64,000 nucleotides of DNA from Brevibacillus laterosporus LMG 15441 (GTDB taxonomy: Bacteria > Bacillota > Bacilli > Brevibacillales > Brevibacillaceae), in NCBI RefSeq assembly GCF_000219535.2, contig NZ_CP007806.1, forward strand, positions 2,204,501-2,268,500, in the 5' to 3' direction. Of this stretch, positions 15,671-25,838 are shown one piece after another (within the stretch, counting starts at the first letter, position 1; every line of letters starts with the position of its first letter). Made by a program: the position numbers and the translations under genes. The notes under the pieces are model-generated. The model had not been told where the DNA came from. It was given only the letters and a program-made list of their open reading frames with translations, and searched no databases.

Positions 15671-18331
15671 ATGCCTAATGCTCACCCTTGGCTTGATGTT
15701 ATGCTGACTGAAAAACATTTGCTTGAAGGCCTCGCTGATCTATGTATAGCAAATGGTTGGAGGAAGGAAGCTGAATTTCACAAAGTAGTGTATGCATCAC
15801 GACTGACCAAGCCAACAATTGTTCGTTTCTTTTTACCTTTGGCTCGCCCCTATGTCGATATTCCCAAGCTAGCATATCCAGATGATTTTTATATTTATTT
15901 GGATGGAGAATTGATGCCTAGTACGTATTATAGCGTTATGGAGAAGGCAGATGGCGGTTTACGAATTGAATTCGAGCCAGGTGTACAGGGGCAAGCTGCC
16001 ATTTACTACAGCGAGATAGAAGGCTCAGATGAGTTTGAGTTTTACGTCGCTAAACACTATATTGTACGAAACATCTCCGGAAATCTGTTTGGGATGGCTG
16101 TGCTTGGAAAGGTAAAGGAACAAATTTATAACACAGGTGAGAGAGTACCTTTCGCTGTTTATCATCCATCTGCAGATTGGGGTACACAGCTAATGCCACA
16201 TGATACGGGCATTTTTTCTTGGGCAATAAAAAAAGTGGAGGAAGAAGACCTGTATGAACGGCACACGTTGTATTTCTATCAGCTTGATAAATTTATTTTA
16301 GGCGGAAATATGATCGTAGGTTGGCAAGATCCAAAAGAGTTCCAAAGAGTTGCACTGGATGTAGAGGTTCAGGCCGCGATGTGGGGATTACAGGCCAAGT
16401 CACAAGCCTTGCAATACAAGGTTACAGAGCAATATCCGCAATTTTATCAGTCTCCAATTGTTACTTCGAGAACCCGCATTCCACAGCTAGAAAGCATTGG
16501 TGATATCCATGGATTGCATGTAAAATACACCAATTGGTGGAGCGATAGCAAAGTGTTTGTTAAAGGCTTTGTGGATGGTAAATCACTGATGTTTATCATT
16601 ACTTCTGATACCGCACCTGTTTGGAATAGTAATGCCGTACCGGCTATTCCTCTTTATATGGGGGATTTTGACGTAGAAGGCGAGACAGAGGAAGTGTTGA
16701 AGCGAGAGCTTGTCTTCGAGCTGGACCAAGCCACTAGGAAAAAGATGACCATTGTATCCAATAATCCCATGAATTCGAAGGGATCAAAGGTCAAAGTTTG
16801 GTTATCTGGAGATGTCAATGGAGATGAAGGTGAGCTTGTAAAGGTATCTGTTGAAGGGGTAGAGGTAGGTGTTTTTCATACAACCGGCTATCAAAAACCC
16901 GTCGATAAAAAAGTGGATGCAGAGTACCTAGGAGAGTTTGATGTTTTTGGAATTGATGCTAAGAGCACGATAACAATAGAGGTTCAGAGTACTGCTGGAG
17001 TGAATGCTTATCCTCCTGTATCAGCCCGCGTATGGCTGGATTTTACTATTTATACAGATAAGGGTGGCAAACCTGCAGCTTTGTTCGCGGGGTCTGCTAT
17101 AAGTAAAAAGGGTGCTAGCGTAGACAATGCACTAAGGGCTTCTGCCGCATTTGACTATGATGATTACGACGATGCTAACTGGCAAGATACCTTACTGCCT
17201 ATTTTAAAGGAATATCCAGTCCATGCGAGTAACGGAATCGACTCTGTTATGGTTAAAAGAACGAAATACGGTGCACGTTATCAATCCTATTATTTTTCTT
17301 GGAATGTTCCCCCTAATAGTATGCCTCCGTTGCGTGAAACTAAGAAGAAAGAAAAACATCCACGGGCTTGGAACAACTATATGCAAGAGCTATACAAGTA
17401 TCAATTCACCCCTTCTAGATATAGTGAAAAAGCACATGCATCGAAAGCGATGCTGATTCATCCTGAAGATGGAGCTCATGGAACGCTACGACATGTTATT
17501 TTTGTATCGCCCTTACCTATAATGAATGGTGATGAATTAGCTGTAGCCGATCAATACTGCGATGTAGACGGAAATCATAAATATCTAATCTATTCCTACT
17601 ATTTGGTTGAGGGAATTTCCCCCATGACGAAACGGCCTGGAACCTCTTTTCGTCCAGCAAGACTCGGGATTTTAAAAGATGGAAACTTCACGCTTCCGCC
17701 AATACCTCCCGATCCACCGCCGCCACTGCCATTCGTGGTAACCATTGCACCATCCTTTTCGAGAATAAAGACTGGGGAATCCGTTAACTTTACATCAAGT
17801 TATAGTAGGCATTCACCCATCCTTCATTTTGAATGGAATGGCTCAGGAGATCACCATAAAGGGAGTTATTCCGTAGATCAGGCTCAATTTACATTCAAAC
17901 AGAGTGGAACCTACACGATAACCTTCATGATTGTAAATGAACAGGGGCAAAAGGGGAAAGCGACGGCAACGATTGAGGTTATAGACCCGCCACCACCCCC
18001 ACCACCTCCTCCGCCACCCCCACCTCCAAACACACAAAAATGTGGCAAGCTGGCAGAATCAGGTGGAGGACAGCGGACGGAAAAATATCATGAGCTTGGT
18101 TCTAATGGAGGGAATGTCGTTATTGAATACGACATGTACGGGGTACCTGATCGTATGGATGTCTTTTATCAAGATAATCTAGTGGCTAGTACTCATGGCG
18201 AAGTAAGTAACAAAGGGAGCCTGTCGTTTCAATATAATCCATTTGGTGGAATAACCCAAATTAAAGTCGTCGTATCATCAAGCAGCTCGGGTACGCAATG
18301 GGAATACTTGGTGCATTGCCCTAGTCCATAG
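15671..18331 (+). CDS. Large appendage protein with PKD-like domain and poly-proline hinge (paralogue 1)
   Basis: 886 residues after GGGAGGAG. It is the first of three tandem relatives. Conserved blocks shared with the next gene are YTNWWSDS / FTNWWADS, GARYQSYYFSWNVPPNSMPP / GARYQAHYLSWNAPPNQMPP and HPEDGAHGTL / HPEEGVRGTL. Compared with the shorter paralogue it has an N-terminal beta domain (about 45-120), an inserted domain at about 342-463, and a C-terminal extension. That extension is a PKD-like Ig domain (about 685-773, FEWNGSGD, FKQSGTYTITFMIVNE), a run of 14 prolines, and a final cysteine-containing domain. Such architecture fits a long surface fibre or adhesin of the particle. I do not recognise a named family for the core. 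Confidence 0.55.
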   Translation: MPNAHPWLDVMLTEKHLLEGLADLCIANGWRKEAEFHKVVYASRLTKPTIVRFFLPLARPYVDIPKLAYPDDFYIYLDGELMPSTYYSVMEKADGGLRIEFEPGVQGQAAIYYSEIEGSDEFEFYVAKHYIVRNISGNLFGMAVLGKVKEQIYNTGERVPFAVYHPSADWGTQLMPHDTGIFSWAIKKVEEEDLYERHTLYFYQLDKFILGGNMIVGWQDPKEFQRVALDVEVQAAMWGLQAKSQALQYKVTEQYPQFYQSPIVTSRTRIPQLESIGDIHGLHVKYTNWWSDSKVFVKGFVDGKSLMFIITSDTAPVWNSNAVPAIPLYMGDFDVEGETEEVLKRELVFELDQATRKKMTIVSNNPMNSKGSKVKVWLSGDVNGDEGELVKVSVEGVEVGVFHTTGYQKPVDKKVDAEYLGEFDVFGIDAKSTITIEVQSTAGVNAYPPVSARVWLDFTIYTDKGGKPAALFAGSAISKKGASVDNALRASAAFDYDDYDDANWQDTLLPILKEYPVHASNGIDSVMVKRTKYGARYQSYYFSWNVPPNSMPPLRETKKKEKHPRAWNNYMQELYKYQFTPSRYSEKAHASKAMLIHPEDGAHGTLRHVIFVSPLPIMNGDELAVADQYCDVDGNHKYLIYSYYLVEGISPMTKRPGTSFRPARLGILKDGNFTLPPIPPDPPPPLPFVVTIAPSFSRIKTGESVNFTSSYSRHSPILHFEWNGSGDHHKGSYSVDQAQFTFKQSGTYTITFMIVNEQGQKGKATATIEVIDPPPPPPPPPPPPPPNTQKCGKLAESGGGQRTEKYHELGSNGGNVVIEYDMYGVPDRMDVFYQDNLVASTHGEVSNKGSLSFQYNPFGGITQIKVVVSSSSSGTQWEYLVHCPSP

Positions 18332-18370
18332 GAGTAGGGGAGTAAATAAAACATATAAGGGGTGTATGAT

Positions 18371-19792
18371 ATGCCTTTCATTGACACGACTGCTGCTACT
18401 TTTTCACCAAAAGTAACAGAGTCTGATTTACAAGCACGATTGGGTGATCTGCTCGCAACAGCAGGCTGGAAGGTTGTGGCGAACTTTAAGAAGGTCATTT
18501 TTGATGCAGTCCTAACAAACCCACGATCGACGAAAACACCCAGCACAGCGTATCGAATAACGGTAGCCGAGCACTTTATTTATGCCAATCAGGAAAATAA
18601 GATGTTCGGGATTGCTATCGCTGGATCTTGGAGTCCAAAACTACTTGAGTATAAGTTCAGACCTGATAAAGATGCCTTAGCTGACTTTGCTGATTGGACA
18701 ACAAATGAATTTAGAAAATATCGTTCCCCTCAAACCTTATTTGTTTATATGGTTGAAGACCTAAAGGGCATGACTCTGAATTATCCTGATATTGTCTTGG
18801 CTTGGGATACAAGTCTGGAAAAGGAACAATTGCGTGCAGCAGTCGATATTGAGGTGGAATCCAGTAAATGGAGCGATTCTGGGTCATCAAATGTGGTATT
18901 TACCATTGAAAAGGCTGAGGGTGACCGAATGCAATCACCTGTCATGCAGGCTGGTCTTCGCACCAATTTATTGGAAAAATATTTCGAACCCTCTTACAAT
19001 TCGGCTGTTCAGTTTACGAACTGGTGGGCTGATTCTGAGATATCAATCAAAGGGACTCTTTCTAAAACGAATCTATTCTTTGTTATGCAATGTGATAATG
19101 TGCCCGCACCTGAAGGGAACTTAGTCCCAAGCATTCCATTTTACTTTGGCAAGCTGGACCCGGTTGAAGAGGGAGATAATGCTTACGCTTTGTTTGTAGG
19201 CAGTGTACCTATTGAGAAAAATCTCAAAGATATTACGGAATATGATTACGACAATACAGCTACTCGTCAGCCGAATATTATGCCGTTGTTAAAATCATAT
19301 CCAAAATTCCCTGCAAACGGGCTGGATAACGTATGTGTGCATCGCGGTAAGCTGGGTGCTCGCTATCAGGCGCACTATTTGTCCTGGAATGCGCCACCTA
19401 ATCAAATGCCGCCAGCACGATCTTCAGTCGATGGAAAACGAGATTACCCGCGAGCTTGGAATAACGCAGAAAATCCTTTATATAAATACAATTTTAATCC
19501 ATCTCGATATAGTAGCAAGGTTCATACCTCCAAGGTATATGTCATCCATCCTGAGGAGGGTGTGCGTGGAACGTTAAAAGACACCATCGCATTGGCTGCT
19601 TTCTCCTTTCATGCAAATAAATTACGGGTTAAAAAAGCTCATTGTCCAGACGAATTTGATGTATATCGTTATTTCATGGTCGAAGGTGTTTCTCCTCTTA
19701 CCAAGAAGCCAGGGACTCAGTTCCGACCTGCGGGAATTGGTTTGTATTTGAACACGGTTGATAAAGAAGGAAAAGAAATCCCTACTCCTTAG
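18371..19792 (+). CDS. Appendage protein, core form (paralogue 2)
   Basis: 473 residues from ATG 18371, which follows AAGGGGTG; a GTG at 18362 in the same frame lies inside that ribosome site. It is the minimal version of the three-gene family: N-terminal domain, then the FTNWWADSEISIKG block, the GARYQAHYLSWNAPPNQMPP block, YPRAWNN, NPSRYSSKVHTSKVYVIHPEEG, and an ending FRPAGIGLYLN that matches FRPARLGILKD in paralogue 1 and FAPIGLGILKD in paralogue 3. All three keep the same order of blocks, so they arose by tandem duplication. Its role as a particle appendage subunit is inferred from context. Confidence 0.55.
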   Translation: MPFIDTTAATFSPKVTESDLQARLGDLLATAGWKVVANFKKVIFDAVLTNPRSTKTPSTAYRITVAEHFIYANQENKMFGIAIAGSWSPKLLEYKFRPDKDALADFADWTTNEFRKYRSPQTLFVYMVEDLKGMTLNYPDIVLAWDTSLEKEQLRAAVDIEVESSKWSDSGSSNVVFTIEKAEGDRMQSPVMQAGLRTNLLEKYFEPSYNSAVQFTNWWADSEISIKGTLSKTNLFFVMQCDNVPAPEGNLVPSIPFYFGKLDPVEEGDNAYALFVGSVPIEKNLKDITEYDYDNTATRQPNIMPLLKSYPKFPANGLDNVCVHRGKLGARYQAHYLSWNAPPNQMPPARSSVDGKRDYPRAWNNAENPLYKYNFNPSRYSSKVHTSKVYVIHPEEGVRGTLKDTIALAAFSFHANKLRVKKAHCPDEFDVYRYFMVEGVSPLTKKPGTQFRPAGIGLYLNTVDKEGKEIPTP

Positions 19793-19826
19793 GATTAGGT
19801 AAAACACGTAGAGAGGTGAATGCGTA

Positions 19827-21662
19827 ATGGCATGGTTTGATGGAGATTCTACCATTCAATTGTTTCCTGATAAACTGGAAAAATTATTTAATGAGCATGG
19901 CTGGCAAACTTATGTGAAATATCGTGCAGTAACAGATCAGGCAAAGAAAGTGACAACGAAATTTGCAGATGTAAGATTGTTTCGATCTGTTGGAAGTGAT
20001 GGTCAGGTTCGAAACTTTGGTATGGTTTATGGGTATGGTGGCAAATTCAAGAAACCTGGTGAAGTAGATTATATTTCACAAAACTCAGTGTTAGGTGAAG
20101 CTGCATTCCTACCAGGTTCAACGACCCAATTACAGGTCCTTGTGTACCCTATTGAAAAAGGCTCATTAATGCTTTACAAAAATGGAGTATTTGTTGATAA
20201 AGCCGAGTACAAGGTAGAGGACTTTACCGGAGTGGTTACTCTTACTGCTCCAGCAGACCCAAATGATAAATTCACTGCTTCCTATGCTCCAGCACCAAAT
20301 GCACCTGATATGCCGAAAAGATTGTATTTCTTTACCTATGATGATGTGCGAAGTGAGAAGATTGTGCAAGGAATGGATGGCAATGTAAAAGTGGGTGATC
20401 CTGAATCTATTTTACCTGATGGAGACGGGGCTAAACGAAGCTTCCAGATTCCAACAGCCGCTACCATTAAGGAAGGAACTGTACGTCTTTATATTAACCA
20501 AATTGAAATTTCGGCTGATGAGTACGAGGTAGATTATACGACTAACACAATCAAAATTCTTTCAACTCGTCCAGCCCCTGATTTAGGTGCAGAGCTACAT
20601 GCTTCTTATGTACGCGTGTTAGTTGGAACAGGGACAAAAACAATTAACTATGGCGATATCTTAGTGAAAAAATTTGATCCAGATGACGGTAAGTCTATGA
20701 TGGATGGTGTATATTCCGCCATTACGTATATTTATCCATCTATGCCAACTGCCTTGTCCTTTACACCTTTAGATCACTTTGATCGTGGTTGGCAGCGCGA
20801 CTCAACAATGTTTTATTGGGGAAATATGACGAAGGATCGAATCGTTTTATTCTTACGGCCTGATCCAACAGCGGGTCCCGAGAACACCTATTATGCTCCT
20901 TTATATATTGGACGTATGACTACGCTTGGCAAATCTCCTCGTAAAAATCATGTACTTATATCAGGATGTCGTCAAAAAGATGAGATTAAATGGAAAAAGG
21001 ATATGAAGCTAGGGGCGCTATTTGTTGACTATGGTAACCATACCTCCAATGGTAATAGTAGCGTTCAGTTGCAACAGTCTATTGGTGGTACCTACTATCA
21101 AGAGCATTATCTCGCGTTTATTACGCATGACAAAATGGTTGATGAAGGCGAATCGCGCTTTAATCCATCTGTGTATAGTGGGAAATATCATATTTCGCCA
21201 ATGTATGTCGTCCATCCTAACGATGGTTTTGTTGGGAAACTGGATGAGTGCTACGCTATTCACCCTAAAAATATCTCCCAATTGGACGAGCTTGAAGTGA
21301 TTGAAACTTCTGAGAATGAAGACCTAGGTAAAGGTGATGGAGTCAAAAAAACATTTCATCTTTCCCATCAGCCTTCATTAAAAGACGATGGAACTCCATT
21401 CAAGCTTGAGGTAAAGGTTGATTGTGCGTTGATGGTGCTCGGTAAAGACTATACGCTTGATTTTGAAACAAAGAGAATTGTGTTCTTAGACGGAAAAGAA
21501 CCTGCGAAAGATGCAGAAGTACTTGCTACTTATGACTATAAGCAGTTGTATCGCTATACGTTGGCAGATACACCTGTATGTCCGTTAACGTTAGCGACCA
21601 TCAGCCCGTTTGCACCTATCGGTCTTGGTATCCTAAAAGACACACTTGTTAAAAACAGCTAA
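19827..21662 (+). CDS. Appendage protein with three internal beta-repeat domains (paralogue 3)
   Basis: 611 residues after AGAGAGGTG. The C-terminal half keeps the family core (NPSVYSGKYHISPMYVVHPNDG and FAPIGLGILKD). Inserted in it are three copies of one beta domain, at about 90-155, 190-270 and 500-585. Each has the pattern D-G-x-F ... L-Y-K/I-N ... Y-x-V-D/E-F/Y-x-T ... P-x-D/A ... A-S/T-Y; examples are SLMLYKNGVFVDKAEYKVED and TVRLYINQIEISADEYEVDY. The tube protein and the 410-aa protein carry similar stretches, so this is a recurring building block of the particle. The gene ends close before the repeat-protein gene, with which it probably shares a transcript. Confidence 0.55.
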   Translation: MAWFDGDSTIQLFPDKLEKLFNEHGWQTYVKYRAVTDQAKKVTTKFADVRLFRSVGSDGQVRNFGMVYGYGGKFKKPGEVDYISQNSVLGEAAFLPGSTTQLQVLVYPIEKGSLMLYKNGVFVDKAEYKVEDFTGVVTLTAPADPNDKFTASYAPAPNAPDMPKRLYFFTYDDVRSEKIVQGMDGNVKVGDPESILPDGDGAKRSFQIPTAATIKEGTVRLYINQIEISADEYEVDYTTNTIKILSTRPAPDLGAELHASYVRVLVGTGTKTINYGDILVKKFDPDDGKSMMDGVYSAITYIYPSMPTALSFTPLDHFDRGWQRDSTMFYWGNMTKDRIVLFLRPDPTAGPENTYYAPLYIGRMTTLGKSPRKNHVLISGCRQKDEIKWKKDMKLGALFVDYGNHTSNGNSSVQLQQSIGGTYYQEHYLAFITHDKMVDEGESRFNPSVYSGKYHISPMYVVHPNDGFVGKLDECYAIHPKNISQLDELEVIETSENEDLGKGDGVKKTFHLSHQPSLKDDGTPFKLEVKVDCALMVLGKDYTLDFETKRIVFLDGKEPAKDAEVLATYDYKQLYRYTLADTPVCPLTLATISPFAPIGLGILKDTLVKNS

Positions 21663-21684
21663 TAAGGCGGGGGAGGTTGGCGGT

Positions 21685-24600
21685 GTGCTGAACGGTAAAA
21701 AATCTTACCTAATCAGTTTCACCGCCCTTTTTTCTAAAAAGGGCTATGAACTGGCGTTTGGTATAGACACAGTGTTTAATGGAACCAGAAATACTAAATA
21801 CCATGTAACAGCCCCTGTTAACAGTACTTATAGAAGCCTAAAATTGGATACCTACAAGACAGCAAATAAAGTCCCAAACTCTGCTACCGGTCTGCTTGGA
21901 AAAAATATAAAGTTGGCTTCTAACGTGACAGAAGTGGAGGGAGTAGAAGTAGAGTTAGCTTTTGGTAATGTCGTATCCTATCTTTTGGACATCTATAAAT
22001 ACAGTAACGGGGAGTATGCAGGGAAAGAGAGCAACCATCATGACCTGTATAAAGGAACATCATTTTTGAATGTCCAGGAACAGATCGTCAGAACTACAAA
22101 AGCTGATTCTATTTTACATGCTAATCAGGAACGAACGGTCTTATCAGAGACACTAGTTCCCGTTTGTCAGTCCTCATTTATCTATGGATCACCAAGCCTA
22201 GAGGTTTTGAATCAGCTTACCATGAGGGCTTTAGGATATGTCCAGCATACTCAAACAGACACTAATTTTTTAGCAGATAAAATCTTAAATACCTACAAAG
22301 CAACGGTGGAGAATCAGGAGCTTGCATCTACCCGCAAAAAGCTTGATGCTTCTCATCCGAATCAACTGATGAATAGTAAAAGGAAAACGCCAACCTATGA
22401 GAGTGAGGAAATGCTCCTTCTCCAAAACACTCTCTATGAAAAAGAAGGCGAGCTTCAAAAGACATATTTGACTAGTAAAATGGATTACGATCTAGAGAAT
22501 CAAGGAAGTACAACTGCTGTTCGTCTTCACGGGGAGATGCTTGATGCAAAAGGGGAACAGAATGCTCTTGGATATAGGAAATCCATCTATGATGCCGATG
22601 CATTAGATGACGTACCTGATCCAGTAAGGCGTGCCTCTTATCTAGCAGATTGTATAGATAAAAAAGCAGCCAAGCCCGTTTTTAACCATAAAGAACAAAT
22701 AGTAATTGAAACCTTATTTCATCCTAATAGAAAAGAAAACACAGATGTATATTCTATTCGTGCTTTTTCAGCAAGTGATTCGCTATCAATTCAAGCAGAT
22801 GCAAAGCTGCCTCAGAAAGTAATCAATGGATTAGCTTCTGAATATGTACCTGGACATGTTTTGGATTTCATACAAAGCTACGTCAAACGAGATGGTGGGG
22901 TAACGTTAGATAAATTGTCTGCTTCAAATCTGGGAATTGATAAGGGTGGCGATCTGCAAACATTCCATGCTGTAGAAGGATTAAAAAGTATCTTAGCCCA
23001 AAATCCTGAGATAAGTAAGCTAAGTCGTTTATTAGAAATTATGCATGGTGCTCAAGCTTTTAAAATGATTGAGGCAGGCATGGAAAATGTGATTAAACAT
23101 ACGGTAATACAAGCTACTTCAGATGTCGATATTTATTCGGTCTCACAATCAGTAATACAGCACCTTATGAAGGGGAATAGCAGTCAACACTCAGAATCAG
23201 GAATGCAAAAATTCACAGAAGGTCTAGCGGCTTATACCAAGGATGTCCAGATAGAAAAAGAAGGGCTTGGACAAAATCAGACAAAAGCTAATGGATTTGA
23301 AGACAAACAAATGGATGCGTCTATCAGTACTAGGGGAAAAGAGGCTACTGCAAGCTGTTTTGTAGCTACAGAGCATAGCAATTTTAACCAGCTAGCAAAT
23401 CATTCTATATTCCTAATGGGTCAGCTTGTACGTACACAATACTCAGATGAGTCAGGAAGCATAATCCATGGTGTAATAAACAACCATTTGCCTTTGAATG
23501 TCGATGATGCTGTTTTTGTAACGAAAAGCCAAAATCGTAGGATTGATCTGGAAGAGCTGATTTCATCGAATAAAGGGTTTGTTCAAGAGCTGGATCACCA
23601 GCATCAATTCCAGTTGGCAGAAGTAGAAAAAGACGCTGCTTCCGATACGCCACTGAATGATATAAGAGCAAATTTTATCAGTGATAAAGCAGCAGAAAAT
23701 GCATTGTGGTTAGAAATAGGAAATAAAAATTATGTAGCAGAATCTCTTATGCTCGAAAAAACGTGCGGGACGAATATTTATTCTGCTAGTGAAGCGATAA
23801 CCGATGATGGAATACCTGCTTATAAAAATTACATTTCTAATGCAGAGCTTGAGAAAGGTGCGAAAGGCTGTAGTGGGTATACTGAAGATACACAGCAAGA
23901 ATCCATATTATGGGCGGACAAACGAATGGACCAGGAAAGTGAATATCAACCACAGCATACAGCACATACAACTACAGGTGGGCATGCTGTAGTAGAAGAA
24001 GGCGAGAAAATCCGGGAAGGGACAGATTTTCCGATTGCTATGCTGGAGTACAAGGGGTTAGGAACAAAGGCTGTTTATGCTGAAGGTATTCTTGATTTCA
24101 CGAAATTATCCAAACGAGAGCATACCGATAATGGAATCTTTGTTTTCTTAACAGAGGCTGCGTCTTCCCTAGCAGAAGATTCAAGCAGAGTAGACTCGAC
24201 AGAAACAGCTGATTATCTAACGAATTACGAAACATCAGAGCAACAGCCAGAAAGGGCGAATCATGTAACGAGCTGCGAAGCCTCAGAGCAACAGCCAGAA
24301 ACGGCGAATCATGTAATGAGTTGCGAAGCTTCAGAGCAACGCCCAGAAACGGCTGATCATGTAATGAGCTACGAAGCTTCAGAGCAACGCCCAGAAACGG
24401 CTGATCATGTAACAGACTACGAAGCTTCAGAGCAACGCCCAGAAACGGCTGATCATGTAACAGACTACGAAGCTTCAGAGCAACGCCCAGAAACGGCTGA
24501 TCATGTAACAGACTACGAAGCCTCAGAGCAACACCCGGAAACAGCGAATCATGTAACAGACTATGAGGCCTCAGAGCAGCAGCCAGAAGCCGCCAACTAT

Positions 24601-25830
24601 GTGACCAACTATGAAGCATTAGACCAGCACCAAGAAACGGCCGACTATGTAACCAATTATGAAGCATTAGAACAACAGCCAGAAACGGCTGACTATGTAA
24701 CCAATTATGAAGCATTAGAACAACAGCCAGAAACGGCTGACTATGTGACCAATTATGAAGCATTAGACCAACACCAAGAAACGGCTGACTATATAACCAA
24801 CTATGAAGCATTAGACCAGCAGCCAGAAACGGCTGACTATGTAACCAACTATGAAGCATTAGACCAGCAGCCAGAAACGGCCGACTATATAACAAATTAC
24901 GAATCATCAGAGCAACAGCTGGAAACCGCTGATTATGTAATAGATTACAATAAACTAGCTGTAGATAAGCTAGAATCAGGAGTGTATGAAGTTACTTATG
25001 ATGCCGAGACAAGTAACAGCGAATCAGGCGTCTATCAAGAAAAAATTCTGAATACCTATGCTTCTGTAAATAATATGGCATCTGTACAAAAATCCACCGA
25101 TGATTCTAGTTTTATTGAGTGGGATCGTGGTAGTAGACAACAGCTTTCTATAGATACGATTTCAAGTGGTCTGGAATCAGGAGAAAATCATAAATGTGAT
25201 AACGCCACCCTCCAGAATGATGAGTTAGCTTCCTTTGATAAAGGTTTGACTACTGTTATAGAAGAAATGACGATGCAAGTAGGAGATAGCATCTATGATG
25301 CGCTTCTGGAAACCGCTGAAAGCTCAGGAGCGGATACCATTTCAATCAGCGTTACCCAAAAGCTTGAAGAATCTAATATGGACCAAAGTAATAAATTAGG
25401 GATTTTACACCGTCAAGTACATGCAGCAACTGATGGTGGATCTACTCAAACCACGGTTTCTCTGGAGACTAAGGCTGATTCTATTACAATGACTCAGGAC
25501 AGCCACGTTCACATTCACACAGATAGTGTACGGAAGAAGAAACGTATCGTAACGCATCTGCAAATAGAAGAAGAGTCTGGAAGGCGTAAACGAGTTTATC
25601 CAACCCTCTTGTCTCATGGTTTGAAGGGCAAACGCAAAAAGAATGTAATGACAACAGATCTGATTCAGCCTAGGGAAGCAAGAAGACCTAACAAAAAGAT
25701 AAATACAGTTCTAGAACATGGATCGAGAGCTACCAATGAAACCATCCCGACCTCAACAAAAAGAAAAATTTGGATGATTCTTGGTAAAATTGCTTCCTGG
25801 AGCATATGGAACTGGAAGAAAACAAGGTAG
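21685..25830 (+). CDS. Giant repeat-containing particle protein with basic C-terminus
   Basis: 1381 residues from GTG 21685, which follows GGGGGAGG by eight bases; TTG 21646 in the same frame overlaps the previous gene and lacks a ribosome site. There is no signal peptide. The sequence is polar and acidic, with loosely repeated short blocks (SLMLEK, HVTDYE, YSAS-like). Residues about 841-1096 are an array of fifteen 16-residue repeats (TADYVTNYEALDQQPE-like) plus a degenerate sixteenth. The last 100 residues are strongly basic (RKKKRIVTHL, KGKRKK, RRPNKK). The length, acidic repeats and basic tail would suit a stretched linker with an anchoring end. No known family is recognised. Copy-number change in the array would alter length. 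Confidence 0.55.
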   Translation: MLNGKKSYLISFTALFSKKGYELAFGIDTVFNGTRNTKYHVTAPVNSTYRSLKLDTYKTANKVPNSATGLLGKNIKLASNVTEVEGVEVELAFGNVVSYLLDIYKYSNGEYAGKESNHHDLYKGTSFLNVQEQIVRTTKADSILHANQERTVLSETLVPVCQSSFIYGSPSLEVLNQLTMRALGYVQHTQTDTNFLADKILNTYKATVENQELASTRKKLDASHPNQLMNSKRKTPTYESEEMLLLQNTLYEKEGELQKTYLTSKMDYDLENQGSTTAVRLHGEMLDAKGEQNALGYRKSIYDADALDDVPDPVRRASYLADCIDKKAAKPVFNHKEQIVIETLFHPNRKENTDVYSIRAFSASDSLSIQADAKLPQKVINGLASEYVPGHVLDFIQSYVKRDGGVTLDKLSASNLGIDKGGDLQTFHAVEGLKSILAQNPEISKLSRLLEIMHGAQAFKMIEAGMENVIKHTVIQATSDVDIYSVSQSVIQHLMKGNSSQHSESGMQKFTEGLAAYTKDVQIEKEGLGQNQTKANGFEDKQMDASISTRGKEATASCFVATEHSNFNQLANHSIFLMGQLVRTQYSDESGSIIHGVINNHLPLNVDDAVFVTKSQNRRIDLEELISSNKGFVQELDHQHQFQLAEVEKDAASDTPLNDIRANFISDKAAENALWLEIGNKNYVAESLMLEKTCGTNIYSASEAITDDGIPAYKNYISNAELEKGAKGCSGYTEDTQQESILWADKRMDQESEYQPQHTAHTTTGGHAVVEEGEKIREGTDFPIAMLEYKGLGTKAVYAEGILDFTKLSKREHTDNGIFVFLTEAASSLAEDSSRVDSTETADYLTNYETSEQQPERANHVTSCEASEQQPETANHVMSCEASEQRPETADHVMSYEASEQRPETADHVTDYEASEQRPETADHVTDYEASEQRPETADHVTDYEASEQHPETANHVTDYEASEQQPEAANYVTNYEALDQHQETADYVTNYEALEQQPETADYVTNYEALEQQPETADYVTNYEALDQHQETADYITNYEALDQQPETADYVTNYEALDQQPETADYITNYESSEQQLETADYVIDYNKLAVDKLESGVYEVTYDAETSNSESGVYQEKILNTYASVNNMASVQKSTDDSSFIEWDRGSRQQLSIDTISSGLESGENHKCDNATLQNDELASFDKGLTTVIEEMTMQVGDSIYDALLETAESSGADTISISVTQKLEESNMDQSNKLGILHRQVHAATDGGSTQTTVSLETKADSITMTQDSHVHIHTDSVRKKKRIVTHLQIEEESGRRKRVYPTLLSHGLKGKRKKNVMTTDLIQPREARRPNKKINTVLEHGSRATNETIPTSTKRKIWMILGKIASWSIWNWKKTR
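24205..24972 (+). repeat. 48-bp tandem repeat array in coding sequence
   Basis: Fifteen full units of 48 bp (16 codons) and a degenerate sixteenth, all in frame. The array has two sub-families: units 1-8 with S-E-Q-Q/R-P-E and units 9-15 with L-D/E-Q-Q/H-P/Q-E. Units 5 and 6 are identical at the protein level. The homogenised blocks indicate recent unequal crossing-over or slippage. Confidence 0.9.
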
Positions 25831-25838
25831 GGGAATTT

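Noticed and set aside
24098-24907. Long antisense frame of 269 codons across the repeat array
   Set aside because: It follows the 48-bp repeat unit, which lacks stops in this frame; there is no ribosome site and the product is only repeats. It is a shadow of the forward gene.
24205-24972. CRISPR array suggested by regular 48-bp repeats
   Set aside because: The repeats are contiguous without unique spacers and encode in-frame protein.
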